Source of the DNA: Actinophytocola sp044466355
Lineage (GTDB): Bacteria > Actinomycetota > Actinomycetes > Mycobacteriales > Pseudonocardiaceae
Assembly (NCBI RefSeq): GCF_044466355.1
Contig: NZ_JBITMQ010000001.1
Location: 558,001-622,000 of the forward strand
DNA: 64,000 nucleotides
Direction: 5' to 3'
Both the position numbers and the translations under genes were made by a program. Below the pieces are notes generated by a model. That model was given only the letters and a program-made list of their open reading frames with translations. It ran no database searches and had not been told where the DNA came from. Of this stretch, positions 25,255-33,305 are shown piece by piece. Every line of letters begins with the position of its first letter. Position 1 is the first letter of the stretch.

Positions 25255-26046
25255 ATGAGCAAGGACACGAGCAGTCGCAAGGGCCCGGACTCGCGGCGGA
25301 AGGCACTCGCCGACCACGTGCTGTCCGCCGGGTCGGTGAGTGCGGCGGACCTGGCCGACCTGTTCGGCGTCAGCCTCATGACCATCCACCGCGACCTCGA
25401 CGAACTCGAACGGCAGGGCATCGTCCGCAAGTACCGCGGCGGGGTCACCGCCCAGCCGTCCGGGGTGTTCGAGAGCAACGTCGCCTACCGGATGAAGTCC
25501 ATGCAGCGGGCCAAGGACGCGATCGCCGCGCACGTGGTGTCGATGGTCGAGCCCGGCATGGCCGTCATGCTCGACGACTCGACCACCGCGCTCGCGCTGG
25601 CCCGCCGGCTCGTCGGCATCACCCCGCTGACCGTGGTCACGAACTTCCTCGAGGCGATCAACCTGCTCGCCCGCGAGCGCGACATCCGCCTCATGGCCCT
25701 CGGCGGCGACCACGACCCGCTCCATGACTCGTTCCTCGGCATGTCCTGCGTCGACGCGATCGAGTCGCTGCGGGTCGACCTGTGCTTCGTCTCGACCTCG
25801 GCGGTGTCCGGCGGGTTCGCCTACCACCAGGAACAGCACATCGTCTCGGTCAAGCGCGCCATGCTCGACGCCGCGGCGCGCAGCGTCCTGCTCGTCGACC
25901 ACACCAAGCTCGGCCGCGTCGCCCTCCACCGGGTCGCGCCGCTCTCGGCGTTCGACCGGGTCGTCGTCGACGACGGCGCGAGCGCCGAAGCCCTGCGTGA
26001 GCTGGACGAGCACAAGGTCGTCCACGAGGTCGCCACCACTTCTTGA
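25255..26046 (+). CDS. DeoR/GlpR-family transcriptional regulator
   Basis: A 263-aa sugar-pathway repressor. The N-terminal DeoR helix-turn-helix is SRRKALADHVLSAGSVSAAD followed by LFGVSLMTIHRDLDELERQG and IVRKYRGGV. The C-terminal sugar-phosphate isomerase-like (DeoRC) sensor has MLDDSTTALALARRL, VVTNFLEAINLL, ALGGDHDPLHDSFLG and LLVDHTKLGRVALH. Such proteins bind a phosphorylated sugar intermediate and then release DNA. It lies between two rhamnosidase genes and probably controls the downstream GH78-transporter operon; the ligand may be a rhamnose catabolite. Confidence 0.9.
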   Translation: MSKDTSSRKGPDSRRKALADHVLSAGSVSAADLADLFGVSLMTIHRDLDELERQGIVRKYRGGVTAQPSGVFESNVAYRMKSMQRAKDAIAAHVVSMVEPGMAVMLDDSTTALALARRLVGITPLTVVTNFLEAINLLARERDIRLMALGGDHDPLHDSFLGMSCVDAIESLRVDLCFVSTSAVSGGFAYHQEQHIVSVKRAMLDAAARSVLLVDHTKLGRVALHRVAPLSAFDRVVVDDGASAEALRELDEHKVVHEVATTS

Positions 26047-26072
26047 CACGTTTCAATTCGGCTCTCTAGGCT

Positions 26073-26087
26073 CCACATCACACTTTC
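26073..26087. promoter_or_regulatory. Possible DeoR-type operator upstream of the GH78 operon
   Basis: CCACATCACACTTTC is the counterpart of the site upstream of the regulator. It lies in an AT-rich 86-bp gap, which also holds TGTTAAT and TTTCACATC blocks. Both are in the right place to control the rhamnosidase-transporter operon. Confidence 0.4.
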
Positions 26088-26132
26088 TGGTGTTAATTTC
26101 ACATCTCATCGGTGACATGTGATCGGAGCGGG

Positions 26133-28757
26133 ATGACCGACCAGCTCAACGCGACGGTGGCCCCCTACGGGCTCCGCTGCGACCACCTGGTCGAGCCGCT
26201 CGGCATCGCCGGCGACCGGCCACTGCTCTCCTGGCGCCTGCGTTCCGGCCGCCGTGACGACACCCCGGTGTCCTGCCGCGTCGTGGTGACCGCGGACGGC
26301 ACCACGGTCTGGGACTCCGGCGAGGCTGCCGACCCGGCCGCCGTCGCCATCCGGTGCGCACCGCTCGAGCCGCGCACCCGCTACCACTGGCAGGTCACCG
26401 TCACCGCCGAGGACGGCGCGACCAACACCGCCACGTCGTGGTTCGAGACCGGCAACGACACCTGGACCGCGGCCTGGATCACCCACGACCCGTCCGAAGT
26501 GGACGTGGTGGACGCGCCGGACGAGGGCGAGCTCGCGCTGGCCGACCACGGCCTGCGCCCGGCGATCGACCTGCGCCGCGGGCTGACCGTCCGCGCCGCA
26601 CCGGTTCGCGCCCGTCTGTACGTCACGGCCCGGGGCCTGTACGAGGCGCACCTCAACGGCACCAGGATCGGCGACCACGAACTGGCTCCCGGCTGGACCG
26701 AGTACCGCGACCGGATCGACTACCAGACCCACGACGTCACGGACCTGATCACCAGCGGCGCCAACACCCTCGACGTCACGATCGCCGACGGCTGGTGGAG
26801 CGGCTACGTCGGCTTCGACCCGCGCCGCTCGGGCGCCCACTACGGCACGTTCCCGCAGCTGCTCGCCGAACTGCACCTCGAACACGCCGACGGCACCCAC
26901 GAGGTGATCACGACCGACGGCACGTGGCAGTCCCGCCGCGGCCGCGTCCGCTACGCCGACCTGCTGATGGGGGAGTGCCACGACCGCGCCACCACCCCCG
27001 GCGACTGGCACCCGGCCACCGTCGTCGACACCGACCACACCCGCCTCACCGCCGGGGTCGCGCCCCCGATCCGTGCGACGGAGGAACTCCCCGCCAGGAC
27101 GATCACGCGGCAGGGCGACCGCCACCTCGTCGACTTCGGCCAGAACGTCGCGGGCCGCGTCCGCCTCACCGCACGGAACCTGACACCCGGCGACCGCGTG
27201 GTCATCCGCCACGGCGAGGCGCTGAACACCGACGGCACGCTGCACACCGCGAACCTCCGCACGGCGCGGGCCACGGACGTCCTCGTCGCCGGTGCGCGGA
27301 CCGAGACCTTCGAACCCCGCTTCACCTACCACGGCTTCCGCTACGCCGAGGTCACCGGCCTGACGGAACTGTCCGAAGAGGACATCACGGCCGTCGTGCT
27401 GCACAGCGACACCCCACGCACCGGCGAGTTCTCCTGTGGCGACGGGGAACTCGACCGGCTCCACGAGAACATCCGCTGGGGCCAGCGCGGCAACTTCGTG
27501 TCCGTGCCCACCGACTGCCCGCAACGCGACGAACGCCTCGGCTGGCTCGCCGACGCGCAGGTCTTCCTGCCGACCGCCGCGCTCAACGCCGACGTCGCCG
27601 CGTTCTTCGCGGGCTGGCTCCGCGAGGTGCGCGGCGCGCAGTCGGCGGAAGGCGGCTTCACCAACGTGGCACCGCGCCTCGCCGGGGTCGCCGACGAGGG
27701 CGCACCCGGCTGGGCGGACGCGGGCGTCCTGATCCCGTGGCACCTCTACGAGGTCTACGGCGACGAACGGTTCCTCGAAGACAACCTCGACGCCATGCGC
27801 GCGTGGGTGGCGTTCGTCCATCGCCACAACCCGGACCTGGTGTGGCGCAACAAGGTGGGCCCGCACTTCGCCGACTGGCTCGCACCCGTCCCGACCCCAC
27901 GCGAGGTCGTCGCCACCGCCTACTTCGCCCGCAGCGCCGAACTGACCGCCCGCGCCGCCGAGGTCCTCGGCCGACCGCACGACCGCACGCTCGCCGAGCA
28001 CGTCCGCAAGACGTTCGTCGAGCGGTTCTGGCGTGACGGCCGCCTGCACGGCGACACCCAGACCGCCTACCTCCTGGCGCTCGCGTTCGACCTGCTGCCC
28101 GACGACCTCGTCCCGCGAGCGGTCGACAGGCTCGTCGAACTGACCGAGACCGGCATCGCCACCGGCTTCCTCGGTGTTTCCCTGATCGCGCCGGTGCTCG
28201 ACCGCTTCGGTCACCCGGAACGCGCACACGCCCTGCTGCGCGACGAGAACCCGCCGTCGTGGCGGTACCCGCTGCGACACGGCGCCACCACGGTCTGGGA
28301 ACGCTGGGACGGCTACACCGACGAACGCGGGTTCCAGGTCGCCGCCATGAACTCGTTCAACCACTACGCGCTCGGCTCGGTCGGCGAATGGCTCTACCGC
28401 GGCGTCGCCGGCCTCGACCAGGCACCCGGTTCGGTCGGCTACCGCGACCTGCTGATCCGCCCACGTCCCGGCCGGCTGACTCGCGCGAGCGCCCGGTACG
28501 AGTCGGTGCGCGGCACCGTCGCCACCGACTGGGCCATCGTGGACGACAGGTTCACGCTCGCCGTCACCGTGCCGCCCGGCGCGACCGCCACCGTGCACGT
28601 GCCGACCGCCGACCCGTCGAGCGTGCGAGAACGAGCCCTGCCGGTGCGGGAGGCCACCGGTGTCCGGGTGCTCCACACCGAGCCAGGCGCGCTCGTCTGC
28701 CTGCTCACCTCGGGGGACTTCCATTTCACCTCGGCAGCGCCGCCACCTCAGGAGTGA
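26133..28757 (+). CDS. Alpha-L-rhamnosidase, family GH78
   Basis: An 874-aa glycosidase that removes terminal alpha-L-rhamnose from glycosides and glycans. It has the full Bac_rhamnosid layout: N-terminal fibronectin-like region (about 1-110), a beta-sandwich carbohydrate-binding domain (LYVTARGLYEAHLNGTRIGD), a second one (VDFGQNVAGRVRL), the (alpha/alpha)6 catalytic barrel with VPTDCPQRDERLGWLADAQV holding the general-acid Glu and conserved Asp residues, and a C-terminal beta domain. There is no signal peptide, so it acts on imported substrate. I start it at ATG 26133 after GGAG. It is the first gene of an operon; only 2 bp separate it from the binding-protein gene. Confidence 0.95.
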   Translation: MTDQLNATVAPYGLRCDHLVEPLGIAGDRPLLSWRLRSGRRDDTPVSCRVVVTADGTTVWDSGEAADPAAVAIRCAPLEPRTRYHWQVTVTAEDGATNTATSWFETGNDTWTAAWITHDPSEVDVVDAPDEGELALADHGLRPAIDLRRGLTVRAAPVRARLYVTARGLYEAHLNGTRIGDHELAPGWTEYRDRIDYQTHDVTDLITSGANTLDVTIADGWWSGYVGFDPRRSGAHYGTFPQLLAELHLEHADGTHEVITTDGTWQSRRGRVRYADLLMGECHDRATTPGDWHPATVVDTDHTRLTAGVAPPIRATEELPARTITRQGDRHLVDFGQNVAGRVRLTARNLTPGDRVVIRHGEALNTDGTLHTANLRTARATDVLVAGARTETFEPRFTYHGFRYAEVTGLTELSEEDITAVVLHSDTPRTGEFSCGDGELDRLHENIRWGQRGNFVSVPTDCPQRDERLGWLADAQVFLPTAALNADVAAFFAGWLREVRGAQSAEGGFTNVAPRLAGVADEGAPGWADAGVLIPWHLYEVYGDERFLEDNLDAMRAWVAFVHRHNPDLVWRNKVGPHFADWLAPVPTPREVVATAYFARSAELTARAAEVLGRPHDRTLAEHVRKTFVERFWRDGRLHGDTQTAYLLALAFDLLPDDLVPRAVDRLVELTETGIATGFLGVSLIAPVLDRFGHPERAHALLRDENPPSWRYPLRHGATTVWERWDGYTDERGFQVAAMNSFNHYALGSVGEWLYRGVAGLDQAPGSVGYRDLLIRPRPGRLTRASARYESVRGTVATDWAIVDDRFTLAVTVPPGATATVHVPTADPSSVRERALPVREATGVRVLHTEPGALVCLLTSGDFHFTSAAPPPQE

Positions 28758-28759
28758 TC

Positions 28760-30013
28760 ATGACCATCGACAAGCTGTCCCGGCGCGGTTTCCTCGCGCT
28801 CACCGGCGGAGTCGCCGCGACCGCGGCACTGGCCGCGTGCGGCGGTTCGGGCAGCGGCGACACGCTGCGGCTCATCGGCGTCGCGGACCAGCAGAAGCCG
28901 CTCGACCAGCTCACCAAGGCGTACAAGAAGATCGGGTTCAGCACGTCCTACGCGCCGACAGACCAGGTGCAGACGTCGGTGCGCACCCAGCTCGGTGCGG
29001 GCAACGCACCGGACGTGCACGTCGTGTACCCCGGCAACGGCAGCGCGATGAGCATGGCGCAGATCGCGGACGCGAACCTGCTCGCCGACCTGTCCGACCA
29101 GGAGTGGACGAAGAAGATCCCCGAGAACTTCAAGCCCGCGTTCCAGATGGACGGCAAGACCTACATCTACTCGGCGGGTGCGAGCGTCATCGGCGCGATC
29201 TACAACACGAAGGTGTTCGCCGAGGTCGGGGTGGCGCCGCCGACGACGTGGCCGGAGCTGCTCGACGTGTGCGCGAAGCTCAAGGCCGCGGGCAAGATCC
29301 CGATCGCGCTCGGCGCCCAGACCCCGTGGATCACCCAGCTGATCACCTACGCACTCGTGCCGTCCACTGTGTACGCGAAGGACCCGGAGTTCGACCGGAA
29401 GATGGCGGACGGCTCCGCCAGCTTCGCCGACTCGGGCTGGGCGGACGCGTTCGAGATGTACCTGGACCTGCAGAAGCGCGGCTACTTCAACGACAACCCG
29501 AACGGCACCACGTTCGAGCAGCAGACGGCGATGGTGGCGACCGGCGAGGCCGCCATGGCGATCCAGGTGAGCGCGGTGCTGCCGGACTTCCGCGACGCCG
29601 CGTCGAGCCCGGACGACCTGTCGATGTTCCCCGTGCCCGGTGCGGACACCGCCGACGGCGTGTGGATCCCGGCCGGTGTCGTCGTCGGCCTCGGGGTGAA
29701 CGCGCGCGGCAAGAAGCTCGACGACGCCAAGGCGTTCATCGAGTTCCTCGGTGAGCAGAAGAACATCAACGCGTGGGCCGAGGCCGTCGCGTGCGTGCCG
29801 CTGGTGCGCGACAGCTCCTCGAAGATCGACCCCGTGTTGGACCCGTTCCTGCCGTTCCTCGACGAGAACAGGGCGGTGCCGTTCATGGACCAGGCGTGGC
29901 CCAACGCCGAGGTGCAGCCCGCGCACTTCGCGGTCGTGCAGGAACTGCTCGGCGGCGAGACCACCATTCCGGAGGCGCTCGCCACGCTCGACCAGACCTA
30001 CCGGAAGAGCTAG
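28760..30013 (+). CDS. Sugar ABC transporter substrate-binding lipoprotein
   Basis: A 417-aa family 1 solute-binding protein. The N-terminus combines a Tat motif (SRRGFLALTGG) with a lipobox (LAACGGSG), so it is exported folded and anchored to the outer face of the membrane by lipid. The mature part has the usual two-lobed pattern (LTKAYKKIGFSTSYAPTDQ, VGVAPPTTWPELLDVCAKLK-like hinge segments, and a GEAAMAIQVSA core). It presents an oligosaccharide to the two permeases downstream. Its position after GH78 suggests rhamnose-containing sugars. Confidence 0.93.
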   Translation: MTIDKLSRRGFLALTGGVAATAALAACGGSGSGDTLRLIGVADQQKPLDQLTKAYKKIGFSTSYAPTDQVQTSVRTQLGAGNAPDVHVVYPGNGSAMSMAQIADANLLADLSDQEWTKKIPENFKPAFQMDGKTYIYSAGASVIGAIYNTKVFAEVGVAPPTTWPELLDVCAKLKAAGKIPIALGAQTPWITQLITYALVPSTVYAKDPEFDRKMADGSASFADSGWADAFEMYLDLQKRGYFNDNPNGTTFEQQTAMVATGEAAMAIQVSAVLPDFRDAASSPDDLSMFPVPGADTADGVWIPAGVVVGLGVNARGKKLDDAKAFIEFLGEQKNINAWAEAVACVPLVRDSSSKIDPVLDPFLPFLDENRAVPFMDQAWPNAEVQPAHFAVVQELLGGETTIPEALATLDQTYRKS

Positions 30014-30016
30014 CAC

Positions 30017-30895
30017 GTGCGGCGCAAGTTCCTCCTGCCGCCGTGGTGGTTCGCGGTTCCCGCGCTGCTCGTGTACGCACTCGTCGTGCTGTACCCGAGC
30101 GGTGCGGGCATCATGTACGCGTTCACCGACTGGACCGGCATCGGCGACTTCTCGTTCGTCGGCTTCGACAACTTCACCCAGCTGTGGAACGACGAGGCCG
30201 CACGCGGGTCGCTGCTGAACACCCTGCTGCTGACCGTCGCGATCGTGGTGGTGCAGAACGGGATCGGGCTCGCCCTCGCGCTCGGCGTGCACGCACGCAT
30301 CAGGTCGCGGGCACTGCTGCGGGTGATCTTCTTCGCACCCGCCGTGGTGAGTCCGGTGATGGTCGCGTTCCTGTGGAAGTACGTCTACAACCCCGATCCG
30401 GAGTCCGGCCTCAACGGGATCCTCGGCGCGATCGGGCTCGGCGGCTGGCGGCAGGACTGGCTCGGCGACCCCGACCTCGCGCTGTGGTCGGTGGCGTTCA
30501 TGGTCGTGTGGCAGTTCGCGGGCTACTCGATGGTGATCTTCCTCGCCGGGCTCGAGTCGGTGCCGGACAACCTGCACGAGGCCGCGATGATCGACGGCGC
30601 CGGGCGGTGGCAACGGTTCCGCCACGTGACGTGGCCGCTGCTCGCACCCGCCGTGACGGTCAACGTGATGTTGTCCACCATCGGCGGACTCAAGCTGTTC
30701 GACCAGGTCTACGCGGCGACCAACGGTGGCCCGGGACACGCGAGCGAAACGCTGTCCACTGTGCTCTACAAGCAGGCGTTCGTGTTCGGCAACTACGGCT
30801 ACTCGACCGCGATCGCGTTGGTGCTCGCCCTCTTCGTGGCGGCCGTCTCGCTGATCCAGATCCACTTCCTCCGCGGCCGGGAGGTCACATCATGA
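30017..30895 (+). CDS. Sugar ABC transporter permease 1 (MalF type)
   Basis: A 292-aa inner-membrane protein with six predicted helices. The cytoplasmic EAA loop reads LHEAAMIDGAGRWQRFRHVT, the contact site for the ATPase. N-terminal WWFAVPALLVYALVVLYPSG and the ending TAIALVLALFVAAVSLIQIH are typical of MalF/UgpA-like subunits. GTG 30017 starts 3 bp after the binding-protein stop, and its end overlaps the second permease by 4 bp. No ATP-binding subunit gene is present, so a shared ATPase such as MsiK is likely. Confidence 0.93.
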   Translation: MRRKFLLPPWWFAVPALLVYALVVLYPSGAGIMYAFTDWTGIGDFSFVGFDNFTQLWNDEAARGSLLNTLLLTVAIVVVQNGIGLALALGVHARIRSRALLRVIFFAPAVVSPVMVAFLWKYVYNPDPESGLNGILGAIGLGGWRQDWLGDPDLALWSVAFMVVWQFAGYSMVIFLAGLESVPDNLHEAAMIDGAGRWQRFRHVTWPLLAPAVTVNVMLSTIGGLKLFDQVYAATNGGPGHASETLSTVLYKQAFVFGNYGYSTAIALVLALFVAAVSLIQIHFLRGREVTS

Positions 30896-31719
30896 GTTTC
30901 CGATATGGACTCCGGACGTTCGCGCTCGAGTTGTTGATGATCGCGGTCGCGGTGGCTTTCCTGTTCCCTGTGTACGCGCTGGTCACGCTGTCCCTCAAGG
31001 ATCAGCGACAGGTCGCGGAGTCGCCGTTGGGGCTCCCGTCCTCCCCGACGTTCGACAACTTCGCCGGTGCCTGGGAGCGGGCGTCGTTCGGTGACGCGTT
31101 GCTGAACAGCACGGTGATCACCGTCGTCAGCGTGGTGGTGCTGATCGGGATCGGGTCGTTCGCCGCGTACTTCATCGCGCGCTGCCAGACCCGGCTCGGC
31201 TACGGCCTGTACGTGCTGTTCCTGCTCGGCATCGTGCTGCCGTTCCAGCTCGGCATGATCCCGCTGTTCTCGATGGTGGACGACGCCGGCCTGCTCGGCA
31301 CCTACCAGGGGATGATCGTCTTCTACACCGGCATCCAGTTGCCGTTCACGATCTTCCTGTACACCGGGTTCATCCGCGCGCTGCCGAACGACTACGCCGA
31401 CGCCGCGCTCATCGACGGCGCGAGCCACTTCCGCGCGTTCCGGCAGGTGGTGTTCCCGCTGCTGCGGCCGGTCACCGGCACCGTGCTGATCCTGAACGCG
31501 GTGTTCGTGTGGAACGACTTCCTCACCCCGCTGCTGTACCTGGGCGGGTCCGAGAAGGAGACCATCCCGGTGCGGGTCTTCTCGTTCGTCGGCCAGTACG
31601 TCTCCGACTACGGCCTCGTGTTCGCCGGTCTCGTGTTGGCGGCGCTGCCGATCCTGGCCATCTTCCTGGTGCTCCAGAAGTACGTGATCAAGGGTTTCTC
31701 CAGCGGCTTGAAGGGGTGA
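30892..31719 (+). CDS. Sugar ABC transporter permease 2 (MalG type)
   Basis: A 275-aa partner of the preceding permease, six helices. The EAA loop is DYADAALIDGASHFRAFRQV, and VFPVYALVTLSLKD and ILNAVFVWNDFLTPLLYLGG are characteristic of MalG/UgpE-type subunits. ATG 30892 overlaps the previous stop (ATGA). The next gene starts 5 bp after its stop, so the PhoD genes are in the same transcription unit. Confidence 0.93.
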   Translation: MSFRYGLRTFALELLMIAVAVAFLFPVYALVTLSLKDQRQVAESPLGLPSSPTFDNFAGAWERASFGDALLNSTVITVVSVVVLIGIGSFAAYFIARCQTRLGYGLYVLFLLGIVLPFQLGMIPLFSMVDDAGLLGTYQGMIVFYTGIQLPFTIFLYTGFIRALPNDYADAALIDGASHFRAFRQVVFPLLRPVTGTVLILNAVFVWNDFLTPLLYLGGSEKETIPVRVFSFVGQYVSDYGLVFAGLVLAALPILAIFLVLQKYVIKGFSSGLKG

Positions 31720-31724
31720 GGCGA

Positions 31725-33272
31725 ATGGCGATCGGGCGGCGTGAGCTTTTGTTGTCCGGTGGTGTGGTGGGACTCGCGGCCGCCACCGCGGGCTTCTCCG
31801 CGAGCAGTGGGCACGCCAGCCCCCGGGGCGACCTGTTCGAACTCGGGGTCGCGTCCGGCGACCCGTGGCCGGACAGCGTGGTGCTGTGGACCCGGCTCGC
31901 CCCGGACCCGTTGGCGTTGGACGGCCGCGGCGGCATGCCGGACCGCAGGGTCGGCGTGGACTGGCAGGTCGCCACCGACGACCGGTTCCGCCATGTGGTC
32001 CGAAAAGGACGGACGACGGCCGTGCCGGAGCTGGCGCACTCGGTGCACGTCGAGGTCGACGGCCTCGCACCGGACCGCGAGTACTTCTACCGGTTCCGCG
32101 CGGGCGGCGTGCTCAGCCCGGTCGGCCGGACCAGGACGGCGCCGGCGCCGTGGGCCCGGGTGGGCGCGATGAGCTTCGCCGTCGCGTCGTGCCAGGCGTG
32201 GTTCGAGGGCTACTACACCGCCTACCGGCACATGGCCGACGAGGACGTCGCCGTCGTGTTCCACCTCGGCGACTACATCTACGAGAACAAGATCGGCGCG
32301 ACCGGCGGGGTGCGGAACACACCGGTGCCCGCCGAGATCGGCGCGAAACCGTTCGACCTGACCCAGTACCGGCTGCGGCACGCACTGCACCGCTACGACC
32401 CCGACATCATCGCCGCGCACCAGGCCCACCCGTTCGCCCTGGTGTGGGACGACCACGAGATCGACGACAACTGGGTCGGCGACATCTCCAAGGCCGACGG
32501 TGAACCGGACAACGACCCGGCGGTGTTCCGGCAGCGCAAGGCCGCCGCGTTCCAGGCCTACTACGAGCACCTCCCGCTGCGCCTGCCCTCCACCCGGCTG
32601 CACCGGAAGCTCTCCTACGGCCGGCTCGTCGACTTCCACGTGCTCGACACCCGCCAGTACCGGGCCGACCAGGCGTGCGGCGACCGCACCAGCGACTGCG
32701 CCGACCGGTTCCTGCCGGACCGCCAGGTGCTCGGCCCGGCGCAGGAACAGTGGCTGTACGACGGGCTGCGCTCCTCGGACGCGCTGTGGAACGTGATCCC
32801 GCAGCAGATTCCGGTGACGCAGGTCGACACCGTGCCGGGGGACGGCCGAGCGTTCGTCATGGACTTCTGGGACGGTTACAAGCCCGCCCGCGACCGGTTG
32901 TTCGCCGAGCTGGCCCGGGTGCGCAACCCGGTCGTGCTGACCGGCGACATGCACCGGCACATGGCCGCGGACCTCAAGCTCGACTTCGACGACCCGTCCT
33001 CCCGCACCATCGGCGTCGAGTTCGTCGGCACGTCCATCTCGACCAAGATGGACGGTGAGGACCTCGACCAGGGCGGCCGGAACCTGCTCGACGCCAACGA
33101 GCACATCAGGTTCACCAGCTACCAGCGCGGCTACCTGCGCTGCACCGTCGACGACCAGACCTGCCGCGCCGACTTCCGCGTCCTGCCGTACGTGACCCGG
33201 CCCGGCGCACCCGTGTCGACCCGCACGAGCTACGTGACGGAGAACGGCAACCCCGGACTGCAACTCGCCTGA
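31725..33272 (+). CDS. phoD: PhoD-family alkaline phosphatase/phosphodiesterase, copy 1
   Basis: A 515-aa Tat-exported metalloenzyme (signal GRRELLLSGGVVGLAAATAG). The N-terminal PhoD_N fibronectin-like domain (LGVASGDPWPDSVVLWTRLA) precedes the Ca/Fe-dependent catalytic domain with SFAVASCQAW, VVFHLGDYIYENK, FALVWDDHEIDDNWVGD and VVLTGDMHRHMAADL, which carry the metal and phosphate ligands. PhoD enzymes hydrolyse phosphomono- and diesters, including wall teichoic acid. It starts 5 bp after the permease, an unusual partner for a sugar importer. Extra gene copy follows directly. Confidence 0.93.
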   Translation: MAIGRRELLLSGGVVGLAAATAGFSASSGHASPRGDLFELGVASGDPWPDSVVLWTRLAPDPLALDGRGGMPDRRVGVDWQVATDDRFRHVVRKGRTTAVPELAHSVHVEVDGLAPDREYFYRFRAGGVLSPVGRTRTAPAPWARVGAMSFAVASCQAWFEGYYTAYRHMADEDVAVVFHLGDYIYENKIGATGGVRNTPVPAEIGAKPFDLTQYRLRHALHRYDPDIIAAHQAHPFALVWDDHEIDDNWVGDISKADGEPDNDPAVFRQRKAAAFQAYYEHLPLRLPSTRLHRKLSYGRLVDFHVLDTRQYRADQACGDRTSDCADRFLPDRQVLGPAQEQWLYDGLRSSDALWNVIPQQIPVTQVDTVPGDGRAFVMDFWDGYKPARDRLFAELARVRNPVVLTGDMHRHMAADLKLDFDDPSSRTIGVEFVGTSISTKMDGEDLDQGGRNLLDANEHIRFTSYQRGYLRCTVDDQTCRADFRVLPYVTRPGAPVSTRTSYVTENGNPGLQLA

Positions 33273-33305
33273 CTGAATTCACGGTCCCACCACAGGAGGT
33301 TCGTC

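Noticed and set aside
26106..28724. 872-residue minus-strand frame under GH78
   Set aside because: It is an exact antisense shadow of the rhamnosidase, whose catalytic motif is unambiguous.
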